A stretch of 64,000 nt of DNA from Pisaster brevispinus (Eukaryota > Echinodermata > Asteroidea > Forcipulatida > Asteriidae): positions 496,001-560,000 of the forward strand of contig JAMKCF010000050.1 of NCBI GenBank assembly GCA_023634235.1. Direction: 5' to 3'. Positions 44,401-56,366 of the stretch are shown here, piece by piece. The first letter of the stretch is position 1, and every line of letters starts with the position of its first letter. The position numbers and the translations under genes were made by a program. The notes beneath the pieces were generated by a model, which did no database searches, was not told where the DNA came from, and worked only from the letters and a program-made list of their open reading frames with translations.

Positions 44401-47400
44401 TTGCAAATGTTTTATTTTATTTGGAAAGCCAATTAACATTATCACACTGTGGGGAATGCCATTAAATTATAAATAATTGCTGATTGATAATTAAAAGTCG
44501 CATCGAACCATCACAAATCAGGCAAGGGTCAACAAGGTTGTTGTTTTGAAGTCTCAAATATCTTGAGAGCTGATTAAAATGACCAGTACCTTTTTGCACA
44601 CTGGGAACTTTTTTCCAAGGGCAAGCCCGCAGTTTTCTCTCCACCGTATATCGGTAGCTGGCGGCTCATCAAGATCCTCGTCAGAGCCTTGCAAGAGGTA
44701 AAGCAGTCTCCTGCAGAGGGTAACATTGTCCAACAAGTTGCCCCCCTGCACTAGGTGAGTGCCAACATTGTGCAGAGAGGCAACTCGCAGGGCTTCGGTC
44801 CTCTGAAGGTCACGATATGCCTTTACGTGAACAGTCTTGAGGTCATTGAATAGAGCATCGTCACTTAGCTCCTTCAGTGCCGACACAAGATGGTTCCCCC
44901 CAGTGTATAAAACTGCGATTCCTCTGGTTTCCTCGAGTTGAAAATATTCCCAATCAGCAGCACTGGCAGGACAGTGCTGCAAGACCGCGTGTCCTTCAGG
45001 CCTGCCTTGATCCGGTCTTTATGTTTTGCGCTGACAGGTCGTAGTATGAGATGGGCTGGAGGCTCTTGAAGGCATTGAAGTGGTAAGCTGTACTCTCCTA
45101 AAAGCAGATTATACAATTATTACGACAAATGTTTTGATATATTTCATAAAGCTACATTAGATCACCCAAACCCATTTATTCTAGAAATTTATTATGACAA
45201 TGACATCATTTGGCAGACAGAAAGATTTCGCGGGTCTATTGGGAAAACCCTTCAATCTTACATTTTCTTGAGATGGCAGCATGCTATTTGGTTTAACTTT
45301 TAATAAGGTGTGAAAGGGCATAATATTTCTTGCACTCATTCGAGCTTTTTTTTGGTGTTTTGTTTTTTAGTGCTTGATTGTACCTTAAAACTATCCTGCA
45401 AAATGAATAAAAATCCTAATTAATTTAGGATTTTTGTTTGGCTAGCATATGGTGGCCCTGAAGGGACATCAAGCATATATATTTACGTAAATATTCATGG
45501 TTTTTGCCCCAGTTCGCAAATATTCACGTAAATATTTGCGATTGAGGCCAAAGTCGTGAATATTTATGTAAATATTCACGCAAATATTCACGATTTGTGC
45601 CCCAAATCACATATATTTACCAAAATATTTACGTAAATATTTACGTAAATATTCACCAATATTCACAAAAGTCACAAATCCAGTCATCCGTGAGTATTTG
45701 GTTCTTTCCATCTAGCCTCATATTTGGCCAGAATTTCCATCCGCGGATTCCGTGGCCGGCCAGGCGCGTATTCAGGAAAATTAGAATCCATGTAGTTCAA
45801 GGCGGTAACACTTCTGTCTCCCCTTCCCCCTCTTTCTAATTTGAAAGATTTTTAAAATAATATTGCTAAATATATATGTTTGATGTCCCTTCATGCCAGG
45901 GCTACCATACTTGCAGGAAGTGCTGCGTAATATGCAGGAGGGGTTCGTCTAGTTTGTCAGCGTTGTCGATTCTGGCAGTTAAATATCTCTACAAACTTGA
46001 ATATCCACTTACCAATGCATTTATCTTGAAGGTCAATGTTGGCAGTGTCAGTTGGATTTACAGCCTGTCGTTTTGCCGGAGGAATCTGAGACTTTCTCTC
46101 AGTTCGACTCCTCTTCCTGGGCAATAATGGGGTACTTTCTGTAATTATAAGAATTATTATTTGTACTTTTCCCTCAAAAATCACAAAAATGCGCAGACAA
46201 AGGAATTGAATCTATAGTTAAGCATTCAAAAATATCAGGCAAACACAGTAAATAATACACATCTTACCAGAGTTGTGTTGTCCATCATCTGTGTGTAGTA
46301 CATCATTAGCTAGCATGGAAAACTCGGTAGCATCCATGCTGTCACTAAGGTTGTGGATAAGATCCCCTTCGTTAGCAGAAAAGTTGTTAATCGCCAAAGA
46401 CAGACACTTCTCCTCTGTCTCTACCTGCACCAAAATATAGGGAATTACCAACATTTTGAACATATCGAGCCTTTAGTTGTTACACTTATTCTAAATAAAT
46501 GTTTACAGTGTTAGTTTTATGTAATTTATTCGGAATAAATCACAGAAACTAAATTCCGAAACAGAAGTCTTCCTAATCATTATTCAAATTGCATCATGAA
46601 ACACAACTGCGAAGTAATAATAAGGCAATACGGTTACATTTCTTTATAAAAAATGTGTGGGCTTTTTCTTTCATTATTTTTCAAAGGAAAAGGGATGTTG
46701 TGCTGACATACGGCTTCATGTTCAACGACTTTAAATAAAGACAAATGAACATGGGTTTAATATATTTGGACCAAAACGGCCTGGGTACAAAATTACCCGA
46801 TTTGATAAAGTTGCATGTTTGTACACAAACAAGTTCCAGCCTTATTGTGAAAATATTTGCTCCACTTATTATTATTTATCAGTATGCATGGACAATGGTT
46901 TTAACTGGTGCACATTTTGAAACCAAAACTAAAAAGAAGAGCGCTATCCAAGGGCAAGGCAGCACATCGCAAATACTCGGTACGCACGCTGTAGGCGTTG
47001 AACGAGGTGCATGCTGGTCTAGCTAGCGCTCAAGTTTGATCCCTAGCTAGACCAGCATGCACCTCATTCAACAGCTAGTGCTTGCGCAATGGGTATTTGC
47101 AAAAAATGTATGTTATTATTAAGACCTCGGCCGCAAATCAAAAAACACATTGCAAGTCACGAGGAATTTGTTATGGGGCATTAAGTTAGTCAGGTCAATT
47201 CGAGAGTAGCTTTTCGGTCAAAGATTTGGCTGAATTAATTACTATATTACACACTTATGTTTGGTAACCTATTTATTAAGTAGATTGATTACAATTGACT
47301 GTTTAACATGTCCTGGTATGACTGGTGTTAACTTTACATTTAGATAGCTTACCTACTGGTTCTAATTATTTTACTTCGATAAATACAAATCCACTGTACT

Positions 47401-47861
47401 TCTTCAGAGCATGGAGGTTATTTCTTACCTCCATGTTCAGAGGGACATCGTTTAAACAATGACCCAGTGTGATAAGGGGGTTGCTTCGACTCTGTAAAAT
47501 GAAGTACGTTTTAAAACAACTTTCCGACAGGTTATTTCTTATACAAAAAAAGTAATGTTTAATTGCAAATCGCGGCAACACATTTACACACACTTAAAAA
47601 AAAGGGGAAAAAACAACAAATAAAACCAGTATGCCTACCGCTCGTAAAAGTTTGTATAAAATAACACAATAGATGATCATTGCACAAAGATAACAGTTGG
47701 ATTTGTACTGGACTTACCATCACTTTCCCATCGTCCGATGAAGAGGCACTGACTTTCGTGACACCGCCAAGGGAATGACCACTCTTGCTGCGAGCAGGCT
47801 GTTTGTTCTTGCCAAACAGGACAACCTTACCGTCACTTTCTCCAAAATACCACCGTGACAT
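41404..47861 (-). CDS. 11-exon gene with a ParB/sulfiredoxin-like domain, about 698 residues
   Basis: Exons (- strand): 47,861-47,718; 47,491-47,429; 46,424-46,268; 46,138-46,013; 45,097-44,590; 44,280-44,164; 43,903-43,675; 43,492-43,272; 43,019-42,845; 42,351-42,202; 41,609-41,404. All introns are GT-AG and every phase joins, provided exon 5 has one more base. It starts MSRWYFGESDGKVVLFGKNK (ATG at 47,861) and ends in an acidic tail (EEEEGEEEEEAAEGSDSN...). Exon 4 has a basic RKRSRTERK nuclear-signal-like stretch. Exon 5 (from about residue 164) reads HLILRPVSAKHKDRIKAGL, VLPVLLIG, YTLGGNHLVSALKEL near residue 230, then DLQRTEALRVASLHN. That order matches the ParB/Srx fold (parameter strand, turn, GG-x-H/R-x2-A phosphate loop, hinge helix). 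A frame slip occurs at a G6 run (44,896-44,901). The remaining exons are helical and unassigned. Likely nuclear; biochemical function unknown. Confidence 0.7.
45478..45665. repeat. Array of ATTTACGTAAAT-like palindromes in an intron
   Basis: Within intron 4 of the gene above, the unit (A/T)ATTTACGTAAATATTCACG and variants recur some ten times. The core TTTACGTAAA is palindromic, so the array can form hairpins. It is a short, AT-rich intronic satellite. Confidence 0.65.
46969..47101. repeat. 59-bp inverted repeat with 16-base loop, intronic
   Basis: The arm GAGGTGCATGCTGGTCTAGC (to 47,026) is mirrored by GCTAGACCAGCATGCACCTC (from 47,043). Weaker pairing extends outward to CGCAAATACT / GGGTATTTGC. 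The inner 20+ bp pair perfectly. It lies in intron 2 of the 11-exon gene and looks like a small foldback element. Confidence 0.8.
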
Positions 47862-47869
47862 GATATAAT

Positions 47870-50800
47870 ATTAAACAACTTTTGAAATGTACTGCAACTG
47901 GTGATCATCCAGAGGTCCTTTCTTTATGTGGTGATGAACACGAGAGGTGCATCCAAGGGTGGATCTCACAGATGTGTATACGTTGCGGCCTTGCTGGCGA
48001 ATGGTTCTGGACTGTTGTTTTAGGATCGTGTTCTTAAGATTTATGGGTTTCCTTGCGTAATGCAGATCCGGTCCACTGATGATTAATGGATAAAGGACGG
48101 AGTACCCTCCATTTCATCATGGGCTCATTATGCCACTCTATCGGTATACTTTGTTTGTTGTTTTGTTGGTTTGCTTGTGCTGCATCTTTCTCAGTATTGC
48201 AATCATTTATAGGGCTTAGGGATTCATGTTCAAAGTATATAACGTTCATAATGGTTCATAACATGGTCAGAAAAGTTATCATAACCTGACAGAATTAATA
48301 ACAGGAACAAGAATGATTCTCCTGAAAACAATGCAGTTACAAACAAGGCCATATCAGGATTGTTACAACTACAAAAACTGGGTCTTTCAGGAATGTTATA
48401 ACAAATACTCTTTTGTTTTCATGTTATGGACGTATTTTCTGTTTTAATTAATACACATCTGAAAAAAATATCCCCGTTTGTCTGTTTAACAACCGGTAAG
48501 TTAAGTATTTTAAATGGTATTCCCACCACCCTCCGCGGTTTCACTACCTCGCATTAACAGTTGTTAAGTATACGGCCAGCCTTCCCCAGTGCTTCCAAGG
48601 CCGGTCAGAGTGCCGTTACTTGTTATATGCGTAGTCCTTTTCGAAAATGGTGCTCTTAAATTCTAATGGTCAAAAATGTGGCTAAACTTTGGTCTTTTCT
48701 TATTCTTTCGTTCACCATGGCTCCATGTGATTTCGCTCTTTCCCACGGAAACACGTTCACATGCATCAGATTTAGCAAGTGACCGAATGCACAAAGCTTG
48801 CAACCGTTCTTTTTCATCTTTTAAACTTTCGAACTAAATTCAGTTTTATTAATGTTTCCTAGTGGGTTTACTTCTATTGTAATGATTTTTTTTTTAATTT
48901 ATAAATATGGCACTAATAATCTTGTTTGGATCAAAACTGTTAAAAAATATATATACATAAGAGAAAAAAAAAGTACAAAATAATGTGTCTATTTGTTGAA
49001 GTACATGAACAGCTGTTAGCCAGAATATTGAAATGTCGCTATGGGACTTTATCCCCAATTCACAAGTTAATGAAAACTGGCGGGACGTATTTATTTTGAA
49101 TGACATCTCAATAAATTGTATGTTTTGGGTTGTTCTTTTTCCCTTTTTTACCTTGGTAAGAACAAGCTGCGTTCTTTAATTAAAACATCCTGAAAGTGCA
49201 AGGTATGCAATGCTTATCACACATTGGGGGTAAAACAAAGTTAGAAGAAAATGATTTTCACTGAAACATAAACAGGCGAGCCCACCCAATAATCCCTACA
49301 AATATACCCATACCACCCACAGAATCCAATCCCATCTCATGCGGCATGCCTGTAAAGCATACACTCTCTTGAAGAAACTATAACAAAAAAGTTATGAAAA
49401 AACTTGATTTTCTTCTTTGTAATGTTTAGTAGGGCCTATGTTTAGTAAGGATTGTTTTCAACAAAAGAATAATATTTTTATTAGCCCATTCAAACAACTC
49501 ACGTGTGGAAATGCTTGTTTTGGGCGCCCATAAAAATTAAAGTGTTTAGCAACAATACACGCCGTCAATGTGCTATAGAAAAACATTGAATGGCAAAGCA
49601 ATTCATGGGGCCAAATTAAAAGTCAATAATATAGGACCTGTAAGCAGTGGCCCAATGTGACCTTCACGCAAAAATAACGTAGTATGGAAAGTAAAAAGGG
49701 GCAACAAATAGAGAGAGAAAAAATAATAACAGTTATGCAACGTTTTTAAAAAACACTATTTGTAGGGAAATTTACCCCCGTGACCACGTTTAGGTCATTA
49801 TCAGTAAGTTTGTTCTAATTATGCAAATCTGTAAGCATTTATTTTGTCAATCTTACAATGTTGTGCACACCCGATAAATTATAAACAAATCAAAAGTCCC
49901 CCAAACATAGTTCAGAAGTAATTACGATTTGCCCCTCAACTAATTGCAAACAAATTCATTTCACAAAAATCAATCAGAAAAAAGTATCATTAAACCCCAA
50001 AGTTTCCATTTCCATCGGTTGAGTTGAAAGATGCTTATTGTACATAAGTTTGGTTTTCTGTTAAAACGTTGCGAACAAGTTTTAAACCAATAGAGGGCGC
50101 CTTTTAGTCAGGGGCTATTCAATAATATCACGAAAGTTTCCTTTAAAACGTCTGGACACATTTCCGGTTGTTTCTCACTGAGCTGTTGGTGTTCACAGAC
50201 ACAAAGCGTTTTCTTCTCAAACAGCGGATATTTCTTGTAAAACTCCTTATTCCATCATTTTTTGTAAAGTTTTTCTGTGAAATAATATTTTGTTAGAAAC
50301 CATTATTGCAGTATCTACGAACGATATTACAGCATGGCTAAACAATAAGAAGTCTGATTTATCTTACAGTACATAATTTTAAGATTGAATTTGTTTTAGA
50401 GAGTATGGCCGACTGCCCCCGGTGACGGCAACTGTGTAGGCCTCTATGTTGTTATTTTTAATGTTTTATTTGTTATTCGAATCAAACCGTGCATGGACTT
50501 TAAAAAACAACAAGCAAGTCGTATTTTTTCAGTCGTATATCTTTTTTTCGGAAGGATACATAAAGAAACGTCTCTGCTGGCACTTATTTTTATTTGTCTC
50601 AGATTGTAGTTATTTGTGTTTGTTTTATACCAACACCTACGTTGACAGAAATCCAACTTGTAATAATGCAACCCCTATAAACCCACCTGACGTTTTTACT
50701 TTATACCGTACGTTTTCGATTGACCATCAATAAGATCTTCACCAAAAAGGAAAAAAAAAAAAAAAAAAGTATTTACATCTGAATTATTTTTAAAAAGTTC

Positions 50801-53800
50801 AAAATCTGCCTTAAGTGTTGCACTGAGTCTTCGCCTCCTGACCTGACACGGTTCCCTTATTTGCCTTTTAAAAAAAAGTTACATCAAATCAGGGTACAAT
50901 ATACACGGTTGTACACTGTGCTATAGTTAAGCACATTTATGCAAGCAGACTAATAAAAAGATTCGTTAAAAAATTTGGTTGCATAGAAAACTTTCGAAAA
51001 CACCTTTTCATCTAATATATAATTTTCAGTAATAAGAATCTAGTCTGCTCAAATATCCGCTACGGATGAGAAAACAAATATTTCTTTTGCAATTAGTTGA
51101 GGTTATGCCACCTTGTGTCAAAACTATCATGGACTAATAAACAAGAAAACGAGAAAAACAAGTTCCATTTGCAATTTGTTGAAGGTTCGGCTGCCTTTTG
51201 TCATAACTTTCATTATTAACTACTCAAATAAGAAGAAACTATAACTATCACTTATTTTACGCAAATTTGTACCATAACTTAATAGTTGTGTCTATGTTTG
51301 TTTGTTTTTTGCTTTAGTTGACCTCTCAAGTTGGTTCGTGTGTATGAACTAGTATTATGAACAGGTTCACATTAACTGCATTTTTTCATTTTTGGTTAAT
51401 GGTTATTAATTTTTCAAAATTTACAGCTTAAAATTGTCGTTATAGTCTGAAAATTGCTATCGAAACATAAGTTTTGAGTTTTAAGGGATAAACAAAACAA
51501 TATATTCCTTCCACTTCTCAGCTTGAATTGAGCAGCAAAGGATAAACAAAGATACCCCCTCCTCCTTATGCTTTTTCATTTTGCACCCGATTCTTACTTT
51601 GTTCTACCAAAATTATGCTATGGAAAAAACAACATAATTACATTTTGACAACAACTTAAAGAAAAAAAATATATTTATAGGTTTTCTCGGTCAATTGCGG
51701 CAAATGAGCAGCCAATATAACCACCACGCTATTCTATTTCGCGCGAAATCGAATGCTACTGAAAAGGGTAATTCGATTTTGTTTTAGGACTAGTCAGTTT
51801 ACTGTTGCGTCATTCGATTTAACAAAATAGTTATTCAATTTGACAATTCATCAAAGCAGCATTCAAATTCGCAAGAGTTTTTTTAGGCGTGTGTTTAGTC
51901 ATTCAAATGAATTTTTGGACAGTCATTTCTGAAATGTGTGCAATCTAAAAACGCTTGGTTAAGCTTTTGTTTCCTTAAGAATGTTAAAGGCATAGACACG
52001 GTTCACCTTTTGGCACTTCAACATATGCCAAGATGTGCACGCTAACATATTGATGGTTGGGGAAGAAGTAAGATAAAAAATTTAAAAAAATAAATGAAAA
52101 AACATAAAGAAACACCCCATTCAAACACGAAGCAAAATTAGATCTTGGTAAGTTAACCAATAGAGATCCCCCCCGATAAAAAAATAAAAATAAATAAGAA
52201 TACAGATGAAAACAAAGAAGAAAAAACCCTAATGGGGCCCGATGTAAAGTCTACGTGGAAACATAAACAAAGAAAGTAAGGTTGGCCTGAATTAAAGTGA
52301 GGGTACGAAACAGTTGCCCAGTACAGTTTATCTGTTTATTTGTATTTCTTTGGTCGTGCTTATTTAAAATTCACATTAAGCGAAACTGATTGCCTCTTTA
52401 CGAAATAAAAAAAAAGAAAAATCGGTAAAATCTCCAGTCGTACCAGCTTTGCTAAATTGAATGATGATTGTGAAAAAAAAAATGACGATGCTAAAATTGA
52501 ACACAGTGCTAAAGGAATTTAAATGCCTCAAAACCAAATTAAATGGCCGAATTGTGAATTTGAAACGCAGTAACAACTTGAGAGGCAAAATAGCTTTAAT
52601 TCGAACGCATGAAAATTAAAGTGGCTGCTTATTTGCCGAAATTGACAGAGAAAACCTATAATAGGCCCCTAATACCAAAAAAGCGAAAATGAAAATTGGT
52701 GGTGAAGAATGAACCTGTTTATGCGTTTGTCCACTAGCTGTACATGGCAAATGGAGTTATTTCTAACGTCAATACATAAGAATAGGTTCTCTGAAATTTA
52801 TGATATTGATGCCATATCTATTTACACTATGCTTAAATTAATCACCTTCTAATTAAAACTGCTGTTTTGTGTTAAGTGTGTTATGTAAACAGCAATAAAT
52901 AGTAATGGCTGCATAAATAAATAGACCATTTTTAAGCTTCATAAAATACCTTTCCGAAATTAGATTCTGACAAGGCAGCTCCTTTTTTTCGAGGGGTTCT
53001 TTTTTTGCTGTACATGTGTAATTTCGTCTGATACCTTTTCAGAGTTAAATTTCAACCATTTCTTTACTGGCCCAGTACTTTTTGATTAAAAAAATCCAAA
53101 TTACTGCCAGTTGAATGAAAAGAGCAAAATAAACAATTTTCCATAAACAAAAATGAAGACAAACTTTTTAAATGTGACGTCGTAGTAAGTTTTTTGTGGC
53201 AAACAAAATGCCAACATAGGCCTACTATATTTACTACATGGTACAAAGACTTTGATTTTTTTCCCACTAGTTGAACATCAGTGCATTAAAAACATTTGCT
53301 GGATGATGGTACTCCAAGGATGTTTTTCATTTATTTAGAATATTGGATTGTGTTTTGAAACACACTGCTAATTAGTGGCAATTTAATTAACTTTAGGCGG
53401 TTAGTTTGTCTTGAATTGAAACAGCATAGTTTTTGTTTTAATCCTCGCAAGTTGTCTAGGCTGTACTTCATGGTCAGCTTGCACAAACGTTCGGTGGCAA
53501 CATCGATGGGCTTTCGTGTTTGCGGTCTGATGGCAGAGGAACAGGCTGGAAGTCCACCGTGCCACACGGCCCTGTGTGTTGCGGCCCAGTGCTGTGTTAT
53601 TGGCTACGATCCTAGCCTTGCCTGGCCCTTTCCTTTACTCGCTCTATACGCCGGCTATGGTGCCGCCCGCTACAGAACTGTTTCTTTCCTCTCACCCCCA
53701 CCCCCTTCCTGTGCCTATTTGTCATACACCTTGGCTGAATCTCTCTTTGAAGAACAACATGACGCCTAAGAAATCTTCTTTGGAGCATGACACCCTAGCT

Positions 53801-55180
53801 GCTCTACATGGTGCTCTTTAATTCTAACCCTACTCTATCGTGCTCTTTAATTCTAACCTATCAAAATTATTTTTCCTTTAGCTAAACTATGGTTGCTCTC
53901 CTGATTTCATTCAACGTAGCTATAGATGCATAATATTCGGCACCCTTAGTTATTGAATCACAAACCCCGATTTCCGTGGTTTCAAGTTCCCTTACAAATT
54001 AGTTAAAACATGTGGGTGTATAGATCAGTTGGAAGCTTAATCAATCACCAAATAGACATCATAGAGGGGGGAAAAAACGTTCCCGCTTTAAACTCTTGTC
54101 GCGTTTTAAAACACAAAACCTTAAATGTACTCCCAGAACTATCTCCCAATTTTACCCGGCAAAGTATGCATACCTCCCAGCTGGCCATATAAATTAACCG
54201 TGTGATCGAGACTAAACAGCCGTAGGCATACAAATTAAGATTGAAACCTACACGGGAATCTGTGCAGCTGCCAGTGGTTCTACATGCGTTGATACTTTCA
54301 TACAGGGTGGAAAGCTTCAACAACATAAAATATTTACGTACAAAGAACCGTGTTTTTGAAAACATTACCTGATTTAAAAAACTCATAATCATTGTTAACT
54401 GTTGTGTGTCATCGCATTCACCTTTGGTTAGCATACTTGATCACGCTGAAGAAGTAAACAATAGTGATATTATATAGTTAAAGACTGCATTAACTCCATG
54501 ATTAACCCGAACATTGTTTCTCTAAATTTACCCAACACATACTTCGAGTTTAAACCAATCTAAAACGCATAATCCAGCTATGGGCTCCTGTTTAAGCTTT
54601 GCAAAGATAAGCAATCGGTACCGTGACGTTTTGATAATAGCTACAAAGAATGGCCATTTCTTAAACCCTTGATGTATGCCTTAAATTGATTCACACACTG
54701 CATTTTTCAGTTTCTTGTTTCTAAATCACTTTATCCAATTATTTGTATTTATATTTTGCTAACCACCAATAGTGTCTCAAAGCGTGTAGATTACTGAAGA
54801 TACTGACTATATCTTGTCAGTGAAACTGGGTCGCTTAAGAATAATATTAAATTTGGGTTTTCTAAGCGGATGGCAAAGTTGCAGTAGGTTACTCTTGACC
54901 GGTTGTTTTATGTGGCTTTGAAGATAATACCCTAGTTTCGTTTCGTTCCAGTACAACTAAGTACATGTACATTGACATGTAGCCTAATGTATGGCTACCC
55001 CACTTTGCACAGTCATAAACGTGAATTATGGTCCTTGCACTGAGCCTCCGCGGTGCAATGGCAGAGAAACCAAGGCTATACAGATGAGTACAATGACTTA
55101 CTGTAATGTACACCGGGTGGCATTAGTCCTGACATAATGAAAAAACAATGATTTTTCGCGGATGTGGGTAAAGTTAGTGT
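47870..55180. other. Long AT-rich noncoding stretch
   Basis: No coding exon with splice context was found. A/T runs occur at 48,886-48,899 and 50,748-50,768. The first few hundred bases are the presumed promoter region of the minus-strand 11-exon gene; no distinctive core element was recognised. A 118-codon plus-strand frame at 53,416-53,769 is GC-richer than its surroundings but unconvincing. Confidence 0.45.
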
Positions 55181-55188
55181 AACGATTT

Positions 55189-55618
55189 TTAAAGGTTTTG
55201 GGTACTTTTTCTAGGACACAAAACACAATGTCCACAGATTTACGATAAACTTATTTGAAGAGACGTTAGAAAGCTTCCCTTAAAATACTTACTGGGTGAT
55301 ATAGTATTTGAGAAGTGGGTAACACAATTTCAAGAAAATAAATTTCGTCTCAGCGAGACGAAAATTGTTTTAGCATGAAAAACGTATTTACCAGTTTTTG
55401 TATTTATACCAAATCTGGTCAATATACGTTTTACATGCTAAAACTGAGACGAAAATTATTTGTGTGACATTGTTTTACTCATTTCTCAAAAACTAGAGCA
55501 CCTCAGCAAGTAAAATTTTAAGGGTAGCTTTCTCCTATCATTATCTTCAAACTGTGCAAGTTTGAAATAAATCTGTGGATATTGTCTTTGTGTTGCAAAA
55601 AGTACCCAAACCCTTTAA
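55189..55618. mobile_element. 430-bp foldback (MITE-like) element
   Basis: The left end TTAAAGGTTTTGGGTACTTT is the inverted complement of the right end AGTACCCAAACCCTTTAA, and complementarity continues almost to the centre (GCATG...ACGTATT versus AATATACGT...CATGC around 55,370-55,445). It has no coding capacity. The TTAA at each tip may be part of the target site, as in piggyBac-type elements, but this is uncertain. Confidence 0.7.
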
Positions 55619-55629
55619 TGGATGGGCAA

Positions 55630-56350
55630 ACCATGATGGCTTCCTCAATGGGCGAACTGTCCAGGAGCGTTTTACAGCATGGATCACATAATACGGAGAT
55701 TTAGGCTTGGGTTGACGACTCCCCATGGACCTTAGTCTCGCATTTTCTTTGGGTCGGTAACTTTACGTTTGAAACCCACCACCCCCTTACCAAACCATTA
55801 ATCTCATTTTGTTTACAGTTTACTCAACACAAAAAAAACCTACCCGATTAAAAACACAATCTGTGTTCTCAATCCAACACTTTTGCAGACTACGTAATTG
55901 TTGCTTTGTGATCGTCCCCTCATTGTGCTGTCGATCACAATGAGATTTGGGTACAAATGCACCACAAATACACATGTTTTTATGCATTGGGGTAGCCTAC
56001 TTTGTTTGAGCGAACACAAAATTATAGGTACCAGTAGTATCGTATAGGCCTGCAACATGTAACCTTTGTTTTAAAACCCCGACCTTAAACATTCCAGGAC
56101 CTTTCTGTAGGGAAAATTTTGTGAATTACATTAAGATTTATTGACGTTTCGTTCAAAAAATAATCATAAAAAAGCAAGTTATAAAAATTATTGGTACAGT
56201 CGTGTTCCTTTTCTACGAATAGGTTGATAAAACCAGACAGTGCAATCTCAAAAACCGTAGTAATGTAAAATTTAAATTTGTTTTATTCCTTTGCGCTGTG
56301 TACTTGTTAACATGTGAAGTCAGGGTTACAGTAACCGGCCATCAATAAAG
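55630..56350. other. Noncoding stretch upstream of the DUF7869 gene
   Basis: This is the presumed promoter/5' region of the plus-strand gene that follows. No TIR like those of elements A or B was found here. Confidence 0.35.
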
Positions 56351-56366
56351 ATTTGAATTCCACAGA

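Noticed and set aside
53416..53769. 118-codon plus-strand frame and an opposite-strand frame
   Set aside because: No motif, no splice context, and both strands are equally open; the local GC richness could explain it.
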